DNA of 64,000 nucleotides from CAZYFH01 sp964646815 (GTDB taxonomy: Bacteria > Acidobacteriota > Vicinamibacteria > Vicinamibacterales > UBA8438), in assembly GCA_964646815.1 (NCBI GenBank), contig CAZYFH010000019.1, forward strand, positions 1 to 64,000. Reading direction: 5' to 3'. Numbering within the stretch: position 1 is the first letter of the stretch; every line of letters begins with the position of its first letter. A program made the translations under genes and the position numbers. Shown in pieces: positions 27,536 through 36,880 of this stretch. The notes below the pieces were generated by a model. It had not been told where the DNA came from, made no database searches, and worked only from the letters and a program-made list of their open reading frames with translations.

Positions 27536-28107
27536 CTAGTGTGCCGTGATCGGCTCGATGACCACGACGACGTTGCCGGGTACGGCGGCGTCGGTCGGCG
27601 GAACTCCCCGCCCCCAACCATTTTCCATCCCGCCCGTGCACCAGACTGGTCACGCCGAGGCGCTCACACCGCGACGGGTCGATACCCCCTCGGCCACCGT
27701 TCCAGTCCAAATAGTACGGATCCGCCAAATCCCACGCATTGTTCCCTGCCACGTCGTCGAAGCGCGTGACGTCGCCCGCCCCATCCTTCTGCCTGCCAGC
27801 ACTGGAAGCTCCACCGACTGGGACGCGGTCTCGATCGAAAAGTCGCGCTTCGCCAGCGCGGCGAGGAGCGCGTCGACCAGGACGTTGGCGTCCGCCGCGA
27901 CGACGGTCGTTGGCGGCGACACATTGACGCAGACAACGCCCAAGGTGCGACCCGCGACGAGATACGCTCCTGGGCCCCGGTCCGCGCGCGTTCGAGGCCA
28001 TGCGCAACACGCACCGTGGCGCGTGGCGGCTCCTGAGCAGGTGCCACGACGGCGGCGACCGTAAGGCTACTGGCCAACAGGGCGCGCCGCCCGTCGAACA
28101 CAATCAT
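27536..28107 (-). pseudogene. Broken gene for an exported protein, several frameshifts
   Basis: A signal-peptide start (MIVFDGRRALLASSLTVAAV) at 28107 leads into fragments in three frames: GVVCVNVSPPTTVVAADANV, then NNAWDLADPYYLDWNGGRGG with RCERLGVTSLVHGRDGKW, then MENGWGRGVPPTDAAVPGNV ending at 27536. Each piece has coding-like codon use, but at least three frameshifts separate them. The family is unknown. It lies between the intact metalloprotease and a partial copy of that protease's C-terminal module. Confidence 0.65.
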
Positions 28108-28139
28108 CGGACTTCGATGACCCGATACGACGAACTCGG

Positions 28140-28514
28140 TTACTGCGCGTTCCTATCGAAGAACGCGTAGGCCTCGAGCTAATCGGTGCTGGCGTCGACA
28201 GCTGACAACGTCACCGAGAAGGGGTTCCCGCTCACCGATGCGCAGCTGAAGATCGCATCGCCGACAGACGGATCCAGGGCGAGGCAAACGACGTCGTAGT
28301 CGTCACGATCCGTCAGCGTCAGCGAGCCGGTGAGGGTAATATCGCCAACCGGGAGACATCCGGCGATCGGAGTGTCGCAAAGAACGCCGACGAGAGCGCC
28401 CGTCGCCACGCCGTGAGACTGCGTGCCCGGGCCCGGCCCGATCGGATCAACGGGCCGTACGATGCCGGTCTCCGAAGTGTCGGTCATCGGCGACGGCAGG
28501 GACAGTTCATGCAC
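28140..28514 (-). pseudogene. Decayed copy of the metalloprotease C-terminal module
   Basis: The translation GALVGVLCDTPIAGCLPVGD, then TLTGSLTLTDRDDYDVVCLA and IFSCASVSGNPFSVTLSA, lines up with the last ~110 residues of the metalloprotease at 25397 (RALVGF...GGCLPAG...VSGTLNLMDHPYHAVCVRF...IFDCTEVLSNRFSVSA). An in-frame TAG at 28179-28181 is followed by LEAYAFFDRNAQ, which matches MELFAFWPDSGS of the intact protein. The catalytic part is missing. This is probably the tail of a lost paralogue. Confidence 0.7.
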
Positions 28515-28649
28515 ACCTGCACGGTCGATGCGGTCGTAGGGCCACGAAGTGCGGAGGATCGGCGAGACCAGCCAAGACGAATATCAGCACGACCACGTAG
28601 CCCGCGGTCGGGTCGCGCCGCGCTTGCTGCATCCGTTGTTGTCCGGGAA

Positions 28650-29645
28650 CTAGAACCGTAACTCTGCCGCGGCGCTTCGCTCCCGTACGTGGATGGTCTC
28701 GATGAACTGCACCCGATGCGGTCGGGTCCGCATCACGACGGAGCTCGTGCGGCAGCCCTCACCAAAGAACCGGACCCCTTTCATCAACGCGCCCTCAGTC
28801 ACTCCGGTAGCCACGAAGATGATCTGCTCGCCCGATGCGAGGTCGGCGGAGGTGTAGATCTTCTTCAGGTCCGTGATGCCCATCGTGCGCACCCGTTCTT
28901 CTTGCTCCGGGGTGTCGATGACCAATCGGCCGTAGATCTCGCCGCCCAGACACCGCATGGCGGCAGCGGTGAGCACTCCCTCTGGCGCCCCGCCGCTTCC
29001 CATGACCGCATGGGTCCCGTTGCCGGCCACGGCCGCGCCAATGGCGGCGGTCAGATCGCCATCGCCGATCAGGCGAATCCGCGCCCCGGCCGCCCGGATG
29101 TCGGCAATGAGCTGCGCGTGCCGCTCTCGGTCGAGCACGACGACAACGAGATCCGATACAGCACGATCGAGGCACTTCGCAATCTGCTTGAGGTTGTCGG
29201 CCACCGGCGCGTCGAGGCTCACCGCCGATTTGGCCCGTGGGCCGACGACGAGCTTCTCCATGTAGAGGTCGGGTGCGTGGAGGAGACCACCCCGCTCCGC
29301 CGCAGCCAGCACAGCGATCGCGCGGGGTGCGCCTGTGGCGCACAGATTGGTGCCCTCCAGCGGGTCGACGGCAATATCAATCTCTGGAAGACCTTCTGTT
29401 CCCGCAGCACCTTGCCCCACGCGCTCGCCGATAAACAACATCGGCGCCTTGTCGCGCTCGCCCTCGCCAATCACGACCCGGCCGTCGATGGGCACGTGGT
29501 CGAGCCGAGAACGCATGGCCTCGACCGCGACATCGTCGGAATGATGGCGATCACCCTGCCCCATCGTGCGAGCGCAAGCGATCGCCGCTTGCTCGACCAC
29601 GTCGAGGAACGCCAACGACAAATCCGTCCCGGGAGACGACGTCAT
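28650..29645 (-). CDS. glpX: Fructose-1,6-bisphosphatase class II
   Basis: A 331-residue GlpX-type phosphatase that makes fructose-6-phosphate in gluconeogenesis. Metal and substrate motifs are VVIGEGERDKAPM (about 69-81), IDIAVDPLEGTNLCATG (~100-116), VLDRERHAQLI and GSGGAPEGVLTAAAMRCLGG (~225-244). The ATG at 29645 overlaps the stop of the acyl-CoA dehydrogenase gene by 4 nt and is preferred to an upstream start inside that gene. It lacks any class I features. It is the last gene of a five-gene minus-strand run starting at the bactofilin. Confidence 0.95.
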   Translation of the reverse strand: MTSSPGTDLSLAFLDVVEQAAIACARTMGQGDRHHSDDVAVEAMRSRLDHVPIDGRVVIGEGERDKAPMLFIGERVGQGAAGTEGLPEIDIAVDPLEGTNLCATGAPRAIAVLAAAERGGLLHAPDLYMEKLVVGPRAKSAVSLDAPVADNLKQIAKCLDRAVSDLVVVVLDRERHAQLIADIRAAGARIRLIGDGDLTAAIGAAVAGNGTHAVMGSGGAPEGVLTAAAMRCLGGEIYGRLVIDTPEQEERVRTMGITDLKKIYTSADLASGEQIIFVATGVTEGALMKGVRFFGEGCRTSSVVMRTRPHRVQFIETIHVRERSAAAELRF

Positions 29646-30856
29646 GCCCGCGCCATGTCTCGATAGGGTGGCAGCGCACATCGCGTCGGTTTGTCGACCC
29701 TATAGCCGAGTACGTAGTCCGCCTGCATGAGCTTGTGAATTTCTCTCGTCCCTTCGTAGATGACAGCACCCTTGCAGTTCCGGTAGAACCGCCCAACGGG
29801 GTATTCGTCGGAGTAACCGTTGGCACCGTGGATCTGCACGGCATCGCCCGCCGCGCGTTCCGACGCGACGGTCGAAAACCACTTGGCCAGCCCGGTTTCA
29901 CGCGTGTTTCGCTGACCGCGGTTCTTCAGCCAGGCCGAGCGCTGCCACAGCAGTCGGCCGGCCTGATAGTCCGACTCCATCTGGGCGATCATCTCCTTCA
30001 CGAGTTGGTGGCGCCCGATCTCCAAGCCAAACGTCTTGCGTTCCCTCGCGTACGCGGCGCTGGCATCGCGGCACGCCCGAATCAATCCAGTCGCACCGGC
30101 CGCCACGCTCAGACGCCCCTGATCGAGGGCAAACATGGCGATCTTGAACCCCTCCCCCTCACGCCCGATCAGGTTGCCCTTGGGCACCTCCACCTCGTCC
30201 ATCTTGAAATAGCCTGTGTTCCCGGCGAGGATGCCCCACTTCTGGGTCAAGGTCCCGCTCGAAAACCCCTTAAAGCCTCGCTCGACCATGAAGGCGCTGA
30301 TGCCCGACACGTCGCGCCTGCGCTTCTTCTCCAGATCGCTGTAGGCGAAGACGAGAAAATGGTCGGCCACGTCGCCGAGCGAGATCCACATCTTCTCGCC
30401 GGTGAGGACGTATCGATCGCCTCGCTTGATAGCAACCGTCTGGATACCGCGCACGTCGCTGCCGGCCTCAGGTTCCGTGAGCCCATAGCTGGCGATCTTG
30501 TGTCCTTGTGCCTGGGGCACGAGGTAGCGCTGCTTCTGTTCCTCCGTTCCCCACGTCAACAGGCTCAGGCAATTCAGCGCCACGTGCACCGACAGGATGA
30601 CGCGGAGCGAGGTATCCACATACTCGGCCTCTTCGCAGGCTAACCCCAGGCTCAGGTAGTCCATGCCGGCGCCGCCGTACTCGGTCGGGACGCAAACGCC
30701 GAGCAAGCCAAGTGAGGCCATCTGCGGAAGGATGTCCGGATCGAAACGATGCTCGTGATCCAGTTCGCGGATGCGCGGCGCAACCTCGCGCGCACCCCAC
30801 TCGCGCACCGATTGCTCCAGCAGTCGGTGTTCGTCCGATAGTTCGAGATCGAACAT
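29642..30856 (-). CDS. Acyl-CoA dehydrogenase
   Basis: A 404-residue flavoprotein with the two ACAD signatures: YGLTEPEAGSDVRGIQT (about 151-167) and, near the C-terminus, QIHGANGYSDEYPVGRFYRN with YEGTREIHKLM. The catalytic base is likely the Glu in YEGT. These enzymes introduce the alpha-beta double bond in acyl-CoA with electrons passed to ETF. Chain-length or glutaryl-type specificity is not clear. It is coupled to glpX by a 4-nt overlap and sits 31 nt after the SAM hydroxide adenosyltransferase. Confidence 0.94.
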   Translation of the reverse strand: MFDLELSDEHRLLEQSVREWGAREVAPRIRELDHEHRFDPDILPQMASLGLLGVCVPTEYGGAGMDYLSLGLACEEAEYVDTSLRVILSVHVALNCLSLLTWGTEEQKQRYLVPQAQGHKIASYGLTEPEAGSDVRGIQTVAIKRGDRYVLTGEKMWISLGDVADHFLVFAYSDLEKKRRRDVSGISAFMVERGFKGFSSGTLTQKWGILAGNTGYFKMDEVEVPKGNLIGREGEGFKIAMFALDQGRLSVAAGATGLIRACRDASAAYARERKTFGLEIGRHQLVKEMIAQMESDYQAGRLLWQRSAWLKNRGQRNTRETGLAKWFSTVASERAAGDAVQIHGANGYSDEYPVGRFYRNCKGAVIYEGTREIHKLMQADYVLGYRVDKPTRCALPPYRDMARA

Positions 30857-30887
30857 GTACGTCAGTTCCCTGGACAGACAACTCGGG

Positions 30888-31679
30888 TCAAGCGAGGCTG
30901 ACCGTAACCGGTGCGCCGCGGTTCAGCCCGAGTCGCTCGGCAGCACTCGTCGAGTTGGCCGCAAACTCGAGGTGATCGGTGCTACCGAATAGTGCGCACA
31001 CTTCGTCTCCCCCGATGTCCGCGTAGGTTTCCACGAGCCTCCCGATGTCGTGCGCTCCGGCGGCGATTTGGATCGTCCCGATCTGGGCGAGGCGCTCGAA
31101 CGCCCGGCGATTGATGTTGGTCACCAGGTTGCCGAAGTGATCGACGCGCAGCACCTCACCAGTGATGCGCCCGTTCTCGGATGCGGCCACCGGAATCTCC
31201 AGCAAGCGGTAGTCGGTGATCGGCCGCCCGAGTGCAGACAGCTGAATCCCCTTCGCCACCCACGCCGCCGCGGGCGCGAACCGATCCCGTCCCTCGAACG
31301 TGCGGCTGACCGTCGGTCGCGCGTACCGGCGCTCCGTGAGCTCGACGACCCGTTTAGGCGGCGCCTCCTGAAACACTGACGTGAGCACGCCGTTGTCTGG
31401 AGCGACAAAGCGGTACTCGCCGATGTCAGCCGCCAGGCCACGTCGCGCTGAGCCGACGCCCGGGTCGACCACCACCAGGAAGACGGTGCCGGTGGGAAAG
31501 AACCGATACGAGGCCGCTAGCTCGAGACCAGCTGTCAGGACGTCGTGAGTCGGCACGTCGTGTGAGATGTCGACTAGGGTTGCATCCGGACAGATGCCCA
31601 AGACGACACCCCTCATCGCGCCTGCATAGTGATCCCGTGTGCCGAAGTCGCTCAACAGTGCGACGACTGGACGCGCCAT
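30888..31679 (-). CDS. S-adenosyl-L-methionine hydroxide adenosyltransferase (DUF62)
   Basis: A 263-residue member of the SAM hydrolase/chlorinase/fluorinase superfamily. The N-terminal LLSDFGTRDHYAGAMRGVV has the substrate-binding Asp, and VFLVVVDPGVGSARRGLA carries the Asp/Arg region used for water activation. YRFVAPDNGVLTSVF follows. Known members split SAM into adenosine and methionine using hydroxide. Nothing in it suggests halide specificity. It is preceded by a SAM methyltransferase gene, so the pair both produces and consumes SAM-derived products, though no pathway is established. Confidence 0.92.
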   Translation of the reverse strand: MARPVVALLSDFGTRDHYAGAMRGVVLGICPDATLVDISHDVPTHDVLTAGLELAASYRFFPTGTVFLVVVDPGVGSARRGLAADIGEYRFVAPDNGVLTSVFQEAPPKRVVELTERRYARPTVSRTFEGRDRFAPAAAWVAKGIQLSALGRPITDYRLLEIPVAASENGRITGEVLRVDHFGNLVTNINRRAFERLAQIGTIQIAAGAHDIGRLVETYADIGGDEVCALFGSTDHLEFAANSTSAAERLGLNRGAPVTVSLA

Positions 31680-31695
31680 AGTGTCTGTCCCTGAC

Positions 31696-32385
31696 CTAAT
31701 GCCCGACCTTACGAAACAGCATCTCCCGCATGCGATGTGTCAGCAGGAACGAATCGGCAACCGCCAACCCGTTGAACATCCGGGTCACCTCGCGGCTCTG
31801 GAGCACACGCTGCTGCACGTGCTGGCTGGCGCAGAACCTATGACGAAGTGTCGTGTGATCGACGATCTCGTATTTCGTATGGCCTCGCGCGGCCCGCGTC
31901 TCGGTGCTGAACATGACCAGCAGCACTCCGCCCGGCCGCAAGATACGCGTGAACTCATCGGCGAGTGCCTGCCCCCTAGTTATGTCCACCCGTTCGAGCA
32001 CATCCCAACAGAGCACGCCATCAACCGTCGCATCCTCCTGCGTGCTCCTCAAACGAAGACTCGTCGCGGGGTCGTCGCCGCCGTCCTGTCGTGCCAGCCG
32101 CTCGAGCTCGACGGACAGATCCTCCAGCAATAGCTTGCAACCGAGCTGCTCGCCGAAAAACGTTACGTTGGCGCCGACGACCGCCCCGATGTCGAGCACC
32201 ACCGGCGCGTCCCGGCCACGCAGTGAGTCGAGGAATCTCCCTAAGCCCCGCGTCGGAAACACGCCGTCCCCACCGTCTCTGACCACCAGTGACCCACGCT
32301 CCAACGTTGCCCAGAACGTGCCGCGACGCCCTCCGAAGCGAGAGACCAGATCACTGATTTCGCGCACCCTTCCCCCGCCCAGCAC
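31696..32385 (-). CDS. Class I SAM-dependent methyltransferase
   Basis: A 229-residue methyltransferase. Motif I, VVLDIGAVVGANVTFF, is at about 62-77, followed by the acidic post-I position in LLLEDLSVE, motif II GVLCWDVLERVD, and the motif III region LADEFTRILRPGGVLLVMFS. This fits the UbiE/Methyltransf_11 type. The substrate is unknown. The GTG at 32385 is used, although GTG or ATG codons a little downstream are possible. It lies between the bactofilin and the SAM hydroxide adenosyltransferase on the same strand. Confidence 0.85.
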   Translation of the reverse strand: MLGGGRVREISDLVSRFGGRRGTFWATLERGSLVVRDGGDGVFPTRGLGRFLDSLRGRDAPVVLDIGAVVGANVTFFGEQLGCKLLLEDLSVELERLARQDGGDDPATSLRLRSTQEDATVDGVLCWDVLERVDITRGQALADEFTRILRPGGVLLVMFSTETRAARGHTKYEIVDHTTLRHRFCASQHVQQRVLQSREVTRMFNGLAVADSFLLTHRMREMLFRKVGH

Positions 32386-32486
32386 GACGTCTCACCATGA
32401 ATCCGTTCGGCACACAGCGTGAGCGGTACCGGCGCCACGGGCTAGCCGACCACAGGGGACGCGTAGGATGCCGCCTGGTTCCTAGG

Positions 32487-33023
32487 TCAACCGCGAGCGT
32501 TCGCTCCAGCCGTTGGAGGCGAGGGAGCCCGCTTTACTGGGGAGGCACCGCGTGCCGCTGGTTGCGCCTGGGCGCCGGTGGCCGGCGAGCGCTGCATGTC
32601 GATGCTGCCTCGAAAGTGAGCTCCCTCGGCGATGGCCACACGCGGAGCCGTGATGTCGCCGTCGACCGAACCATTCTCCCGAATGTTGACCTTGTCAGTC
32701 GCCGTGATATTGCCGGCGACCTCCCCAAGGACGATGGCCGACTTGGCGAACACCTCCGCCTTGATCTTGCCGTTCGGACCGATCGTGAGGACATGCTGTC
32801 GGAGCTCGATCTTGCCGTCCACCTGTCCTTCGATAGTCAGGTCCTCGCTACCGTTCAACTCGCCCTTGATTACGACCGATTTCCCGATATTCACGACGTC
32901 CCTTTCAATCGAGCGCGACGCCTCAGCCCCAGGCCGACGTGTCGGCGCCGGTGCTGGTGACCGCTTCGCTTCGCGGCCGGCGGCGCCGGCTGCCGGCTTG
33001 ACCGACTCATCCCGTTTCCACAT
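32487..33023 (-). CDS. Bactofilin (polymer-forming cytoskeletal protein)
   Basis: A 178-residue protein with a disordered, Lys/Pro-rich N-terminus (about 1-45), a central ~95-residue right-handed beta-helix of repeating short strands (NIGKSVVIKGELNGSEDLTI, EGQVDGKIEL, ...VAGNITATDKVNIRENGSVDG), and a Pro/Ala-rich tail. This is the bactofilin layout; members polymerise under the membrane and help in cell shape and envelope assembly. The ATG at 33023 has GGAGAG 4 nt upstream and is preferred to 33035. It heads a minus-strand gene run down to glpX. Confidence 0.93.
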   Translation of the reverse strand: MWKRDESVKPAAGAAGREAKRSPAPAPTRRPGAEASRSIERDVVNIGKSVVIKGELNGSEDLTIEGQVDGKIELRQHVLTIGPNGKIKAEVFAKSAIVLGEVAGNITATDKVNIRENGSVDGDITAPRVAIAEGAHFRGSIDMQRSPATGAQAQPAARGASPVKRAPSPPTAGANARG

Positions 33024-33125
33024 GAGACTCTCCACTCTGGATGGCGCAAGCAGCGTGAGCGCTGTCGCACGCCGTCGCGTCCCGCCAGTATATTAGAGGC
33101 CTTCCAATCCTGTCTAGTCCTTTCA

Positions 33126-33154
33126 TTGCTGAGGGTTAGGGGTAATGATAAGAT
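33126..33154 (+). promoter_or_regulatory. Promoter of the cysteine desulfurase gene
   Basis: TTGCTG (33126-33131) and TAAGAT (33149-33154) are separated by 17 bp. The predicted transcription start (about 33161) is only ~3 nt before the GTG at 33164, and no Shine-Dalgarno sequence is visible, so the mRNA may be leaderless or nearly so. Confidence 0.55.
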
Positions 33155-33163
33155 CAAGTAGCT

Positions 33164-34330
33164 GTGCGGATCTACCTTGATCACAATGCCACAACCCCGG
33201 TCGAGCCGACAGTGGCCGACGCCATCGCCGACGCCCTCCGAAACTGCTTTGGCAACGCGTCGAGCGTGCATGCGTTCGGGCAAACGGCCAAAGCTGCTCT
33301 CGACGAGGCACGTGGGCGCGTCGCGACGCTGGTCGGCGGTGAACCCTCGGAGATCGTCTTTACGAGCGGCGGCACGGAGTCAGATAACCTCGCGATTCGC
33401 GGGGTAATGGAGGTCGCGCCGAGTGGCCGGCGCCACCTGATCGCCTCCGCGATTGAGCACGAGGCGGTGCTAAACACCCTCAAGGCGCTGTTGGTCCGCG
33501 GGTGCACATCGACGCTTCTACCTGTCGACGCCAGTGGTGTCGTCGACCCAGCTTCTCTCCGGGACGCCCTGACGCCCGAGACGGCCCTCGTATCCGTCAT
33601 GCACGTCAACAACGAGATCGGTACCATCCAGCCGATCGCGGAACTAGCGCGACTCGCGCACGAGCAGGGGGCGCTGTTTCACACTGATGCTGTCCAATCA
33701 GCCGGCAAGCTCGCGCTCGACGCGCCCGCGCTCGGGGTCGACCTGTTGTCGCTCTCCGCGCACAAGTTCAACGGGCCAAAGGGGGTCGGGGCCCTGTGGA
33801 TCCGGCGGGGCTCACGGGTGGTGGCGGCGATGACCGGTGGGCGACAGGAACGGAACCGCCGTGCGGGTACTGAGAACGTCCCAGCGGTCGTCGGTCTCGG
33901 CGTCGCCGCTCGGATTGCAACGGCGCAACTCGACTCCGAGGCGGCGCGGATCGGCTCACTGCGCGACCGGCTCGAGCGTGGCGTGCTCTCGCGCGTGCAA
34001 GGCACTGCCGTCAACGGGGCGCCGAATCTGCGAGCGCCGACAACATCCAACATCAGCTTCGATGGCGTCGAAGCCGAGGCGCTGCTCATCGCACTCGATC
34101 TGGAGGGCATCGCTGTCTCGACCGGATCGGCCTGCTCCTCTGGTCGGCTGGAGCCGTCCCACGTCCTGAAAGCAATGGGCCTGGCCCCGCATCGCGCGCA
34201 GAACTCCATTCGCTTCAGCCTGGGCCTAGAGAACACCCGGGACGACATCGATCGCGTGCTCGACGTCCTCCCCCCCGTGGTCGAGAAGCTGCGGACGCTG
34301 GCGCGCTCAGGCGCACGCGCCCGCGCGTAG
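33164..34330 (+). CDS. Cysteine desulfurase (NifS/IscS-type)
   Basis: A 388-residue PLP enzyme that takes sulfur from cysteine as an enzyme-bound persulfide. It has the N-terminal YLDHNATTP (4-12), the HE pair at 99-100, the PLP lysine 201 in LSAHKFNGPKG, and the active-site Cys324 in STGSACSSG. The class I-like loop after the Cys matches IscS/NifS. The GTG at 33164 directly begins the conserved MRIYLDHNATT. The next gene, mnmA, uses persulfide sulfur for tRNA thiolation, so this enzyme may be its dedicated donor. No iscU or iscA is nearby. Confidence 0.95.
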   Translation: MRIYLDHNATTPVEPTVADAIADALRNCFGNASSVHAFGQTAKAALDEARGRVATLVGGEPSEIVFTSGGTESDNLAIRGVMEVAPSGRRHLIASAIEHEAVLNTLKALLVRGCTSTLLPVDASGVVDPASLRDALTPETALVSVMHVNNEIGTIQPIAELARLAHEQGALFHTDAVQSAGKLALDAPALGVDLLSLSAHKFNGPKGVGALWIRRGSRVVAAMTGGRQERNRRAGTENVPAVVGLGVAARIATAQLDSEAARIGSLRDRLERGVLSRVQGTAVNGAPNLRAPTTSNISFDGVEAEALLIALDLEGIAVSTGSACSSGRLEPSHVLKAMGLAPHRAQNSIRFSLGLENTRDDIDRVLDVLPPVVEKLRTLARSGARARA

Positions 34331-34450
34331 CCTTGCGCCCGAGTCTGCCTCGACGGTGTTCTCGATCCGACAGCCGGGTCGCCCCGCCGGGACGCCCCAC
34401 CTCTGCCGAGCCCCTGGTCACCGGCCTCAAGCCTCCAGTACGCTTGCCCC

Positions 34451-35524
34451 ATGCGCATCGTGGCTGCCATGTCTGGCGGCGTCGATTCATCGGTTGCGGC
34501 AGCAATGCTCTCAGCCGAGGGGCACGACGTGGTCGGGTTGTCGATGCAGCTCTACGACCAGCAGGAGGGCGACGTTCGCTTCGGCTCGTGCTGCACGCTC
34601 GACGACCTGCATGATGCGCGACGCGTCGCCGCGCGCCTCGGCATCCCGCATTACATCGTCAACTTCGAGCGTCAATTCGAGGATCGCGTAGTATCACCCT
34701 TCGTCGCTGACTACGCGGCCGCCCGCACGCCGATTCCGTGTATTCGCTGCAACAGCGATTTGAAGTTCAGCCATCTGCTCGACCGAGCGCGCGGGCTCGA
34801 CGCGGACTGCGTCGCGACCGGGCATTACGCGCGCGTCCAACGCGGCAACTCCGGTGGACTCCCTGACGACCCGCCATACATCCTCCGCCGCGCTTCGGAT
34901 CGCTCGAAAGACCAGTCCTATTTCCTCTTCTCCCTCACGCAGGAGCAGTTGGCGCGGGCCCGATTTCCGCTGGGTTCGCTGTCCAAGGACGACGTGCGGC
35001 GCTATGCGCGCACCCAGGCGCTCGCCGTGGCCGACAAGCCCGACAGTCACGAGATCTGCTTCGTCCCCGATGGCGACTATGCAACGTTTGTCGAACAGCG
35101 AGCACCGACGCTCCGCGGCGGCCCCGTCACGGATTCGACTGGACGGGTGCTCGGAAACCACGGCGGCGTTCACCGCTACACCGTCGGCCAGCGGCGGGGC
35201 CTCGGCCTCGCCAGCTCGGTCCCGCTCTACGTCACGGCGCTCAACGCAGAGACCCGGACCGTCACCGTCGGTCCACGCGACGCCCTAGAGCGGACGACGC
35301 TGACGGCATCCGACGTGAACTGGATCGGGGCCACACCCGAGCCGGGACATCGCATCACCGCGCAAATCCGCCACCGGCACCCCGAGGCCACGGCGCGTGT
35401 CTGGCCGCTCGACGGGGATCGCCTTCAGCTGAAATTCGACACGCCACAGACGGCGATTGCTCCTGGGCAGGCGGCGGTGCTGTACGACGGCGACGTGGTA
35501 CTCGGTGGGGGGTGGATTGATTAA
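34451..35524 (+). CDS. mnmA: tRNA-specific 2-thiouridylase MnmA
   Basis: A 357-residue enzyme that makes 2-thiouridine at U34 of Lys, Glu and Gln tRNAs. The PP-loop SGGVDSS is at residues 8-14. The catalytic Cys100 is in CIRCNSDLKF and the second Cys203 in DSHEICFVPDGDY. ATGHYARV and KDQSYFLF are also diagnostic. The C-terminal beta-barrel domains are complete. It follows the cysteine desulfurase by 120 bp on the same strand, matching the sulfur-transfer route. Confidence 0.96.
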   Translation: MRIVAAMSGGVDSSVAAAMLSAEGHDVVGLSMQLYDQQEGDVRFGSCCTLDDLHDARRVAARLGIPHYIVNFERQFEDRVVSPFVADYAAARTPIPCIRCNSDLKFSHLLDRARGLDADCVATGHYARVQRGNSGGLPDDPPYILRRASDRSKDQSYFLFSLTQEQLARARFPLGSLSKDDVRRYARTQALAVADKPDSHEICFVPDGDYATFVEQRAPTLRGGPVTDSTGRVLGNHGGVHRYTVGQRRGLGLASSVPLYVTALNAETRTVTVGPRDALERTTLTASDVNWIGATPEPGHRITAQIRHRHPEATARVWPLDGDRLQLKFDTPQTAIAPGQAAVLYDGDVVLGGGWID

Positions 35525-35530
35525 GTAGAC

Positions 35531-35545
35531 GGGGGTTGCACCCCC
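35531..35545 (+). terminator. Short GC hairpin after mnmA (possible terminator)
   Basis: GGGGGT-TGC-ACCCCC forms a perfect 6-bp stem 6 nt after the mnmA stop. There is no T-run behind it, so it could be a stabiliser or a factor-dependent stop site rather than a classical terminator. Confidence 0.4.
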
Positions 35546-35654
35546 ACGCGCCGTACGCGCCTTAGCCGAGAATATCGCTCCCTCCTCCGCCGCCGTGGCC
35601 ACTTTGGTGCTCTAGATCGCTCCTCTCGACCCCATGATTCGGCCGTCTACGCCT

Positions 35655-36880
35655 ATGCGCGGATACGGCTGCGAACAGGGAGGACCGTTACACGCGGGCT
35701 CGGCACGCTATCGGATCGTGGAACCCCTCGAGCGGGGAGACATGGGTGAAGTCGTCCTCACCAACGACACCTAGTTGGGCCGTAAGGTCGCAATCAAGTT
35801 TCTCACCGAAACCTTCGAGGCGGACGAGACCGCGCGGGAACGGCTACATCAGGAGACGCGCTCCGCTGGCGCGCTCGACCATCCCTACGTGTGCAAGATC
35901 CACGAACTTGCAGAACTCAACGGTCGCACGGGACTCGTCAAGGACCGCGTCACGGGCGAGACGCCCCACGCGTGACTGCGGCAAGCGCCACCGTCACCAA
36001 AGGAGGCCCTTGAGATCGCCAGCGAAGTGGCCAGGCGATCGAGGCGGGTCATCAGGGAGTATCGCGCCGAATTCGGGCGAGCGGACCGCGTTGCCGCCGC
36101 CCTCCTGAAGCCGGCTGATTGGGTCGGGCTCGTGTACGCGGGAGGACTCACGCGAACGTGGCGGGTCGGAAGCCCGGCCGCCACCGTCGAACGGGCCGTG
36201 ACCTCGATCAGTGAAGAGATCGACCGCCAACGACTCATGAATTTTGGCTTGCTCCCGTTCATGCTACTCATGATGGCGACCGTGCTGACGTGGCGCGGCA
36301 AGTGGCCCGAGTCTGAACGGTACTATCAGGAAGCGCCCCCGACGAACCGCAGTAAACATGGCCCATACGTTCACCTTTGCGCTGCTGCTCGCGCGCGCCA
36401 GTTCGGCGATCCCGCAGCGGTCGAAGAGAGGCTGTCGGTCGACGTGGCTGCCCGAACGGGCGTCGACAACACCGCCGGTACGTGGGAGCAGCTACTCAAT
36501 ATCGTCGAAGGGCGAGCCATCCTCGGCGAACGAGACGCGGCCGCTGGCCTCTATCCCGTTTTCTTGGAGGGATCGGACACGGGCGTCGTCATGACCAGAT
36601 ACAACCGGTCGCCGGTACCGTGGCCGCCTGCGGCCAGCACTGGGGTGCCGCCCAGGAGCACTAAGAGACCGCCTTGAAGCAGGCCCACAACCTCCTGCAC
36701 GAGAATCGCCTAGCCCGAGGTCCACCGCTGGGACGCGCAGATGCTCCTCGACCGCAACGAAGCGGGCGATCACGACAAAGCCCGGACGCTCCTCGGCGAG
36801 GCGATCGACCAATATCGGACCATCGGGATGCCGAAACATCTAGAGATGGCGGAGCGGATGCTGGCGTCCACCTGTCACGC
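35655..36880 (+). pseudogene. Remnant of a Ser/Thr protein kinase-TPR protein gene
   Basis: The N-terminal kinase start is readable: YRIVEPLERGDMGEVVLTND, TAG at 35772-35774, then LGRKVAIKFLTETFEADETA with the ATP-binding Lys, and LDHPYVCKIHEL. Translation then ends near 35975, and the rest of the kinase domain is missing. From 36027 to about 36880 lies TPR-like C-terminal sequence (WEQLLNIVEGRAILGERDAA, then in another frame MLLDRNEAGDHDKARTLLGE and RTIGMPKHLEMAERML). So the gene carries a nonsense codon, a large deletion and several frameshifts. It resembles the kinase-ATPase-TPR regulators common in acidobacteria. Confidence 0.8.

Noticed and set aside
35531..35545. Confident intrinsic terminator after mnmA
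   Set aside because: There is a good stem but no U-tract, so it is listed only as possible.
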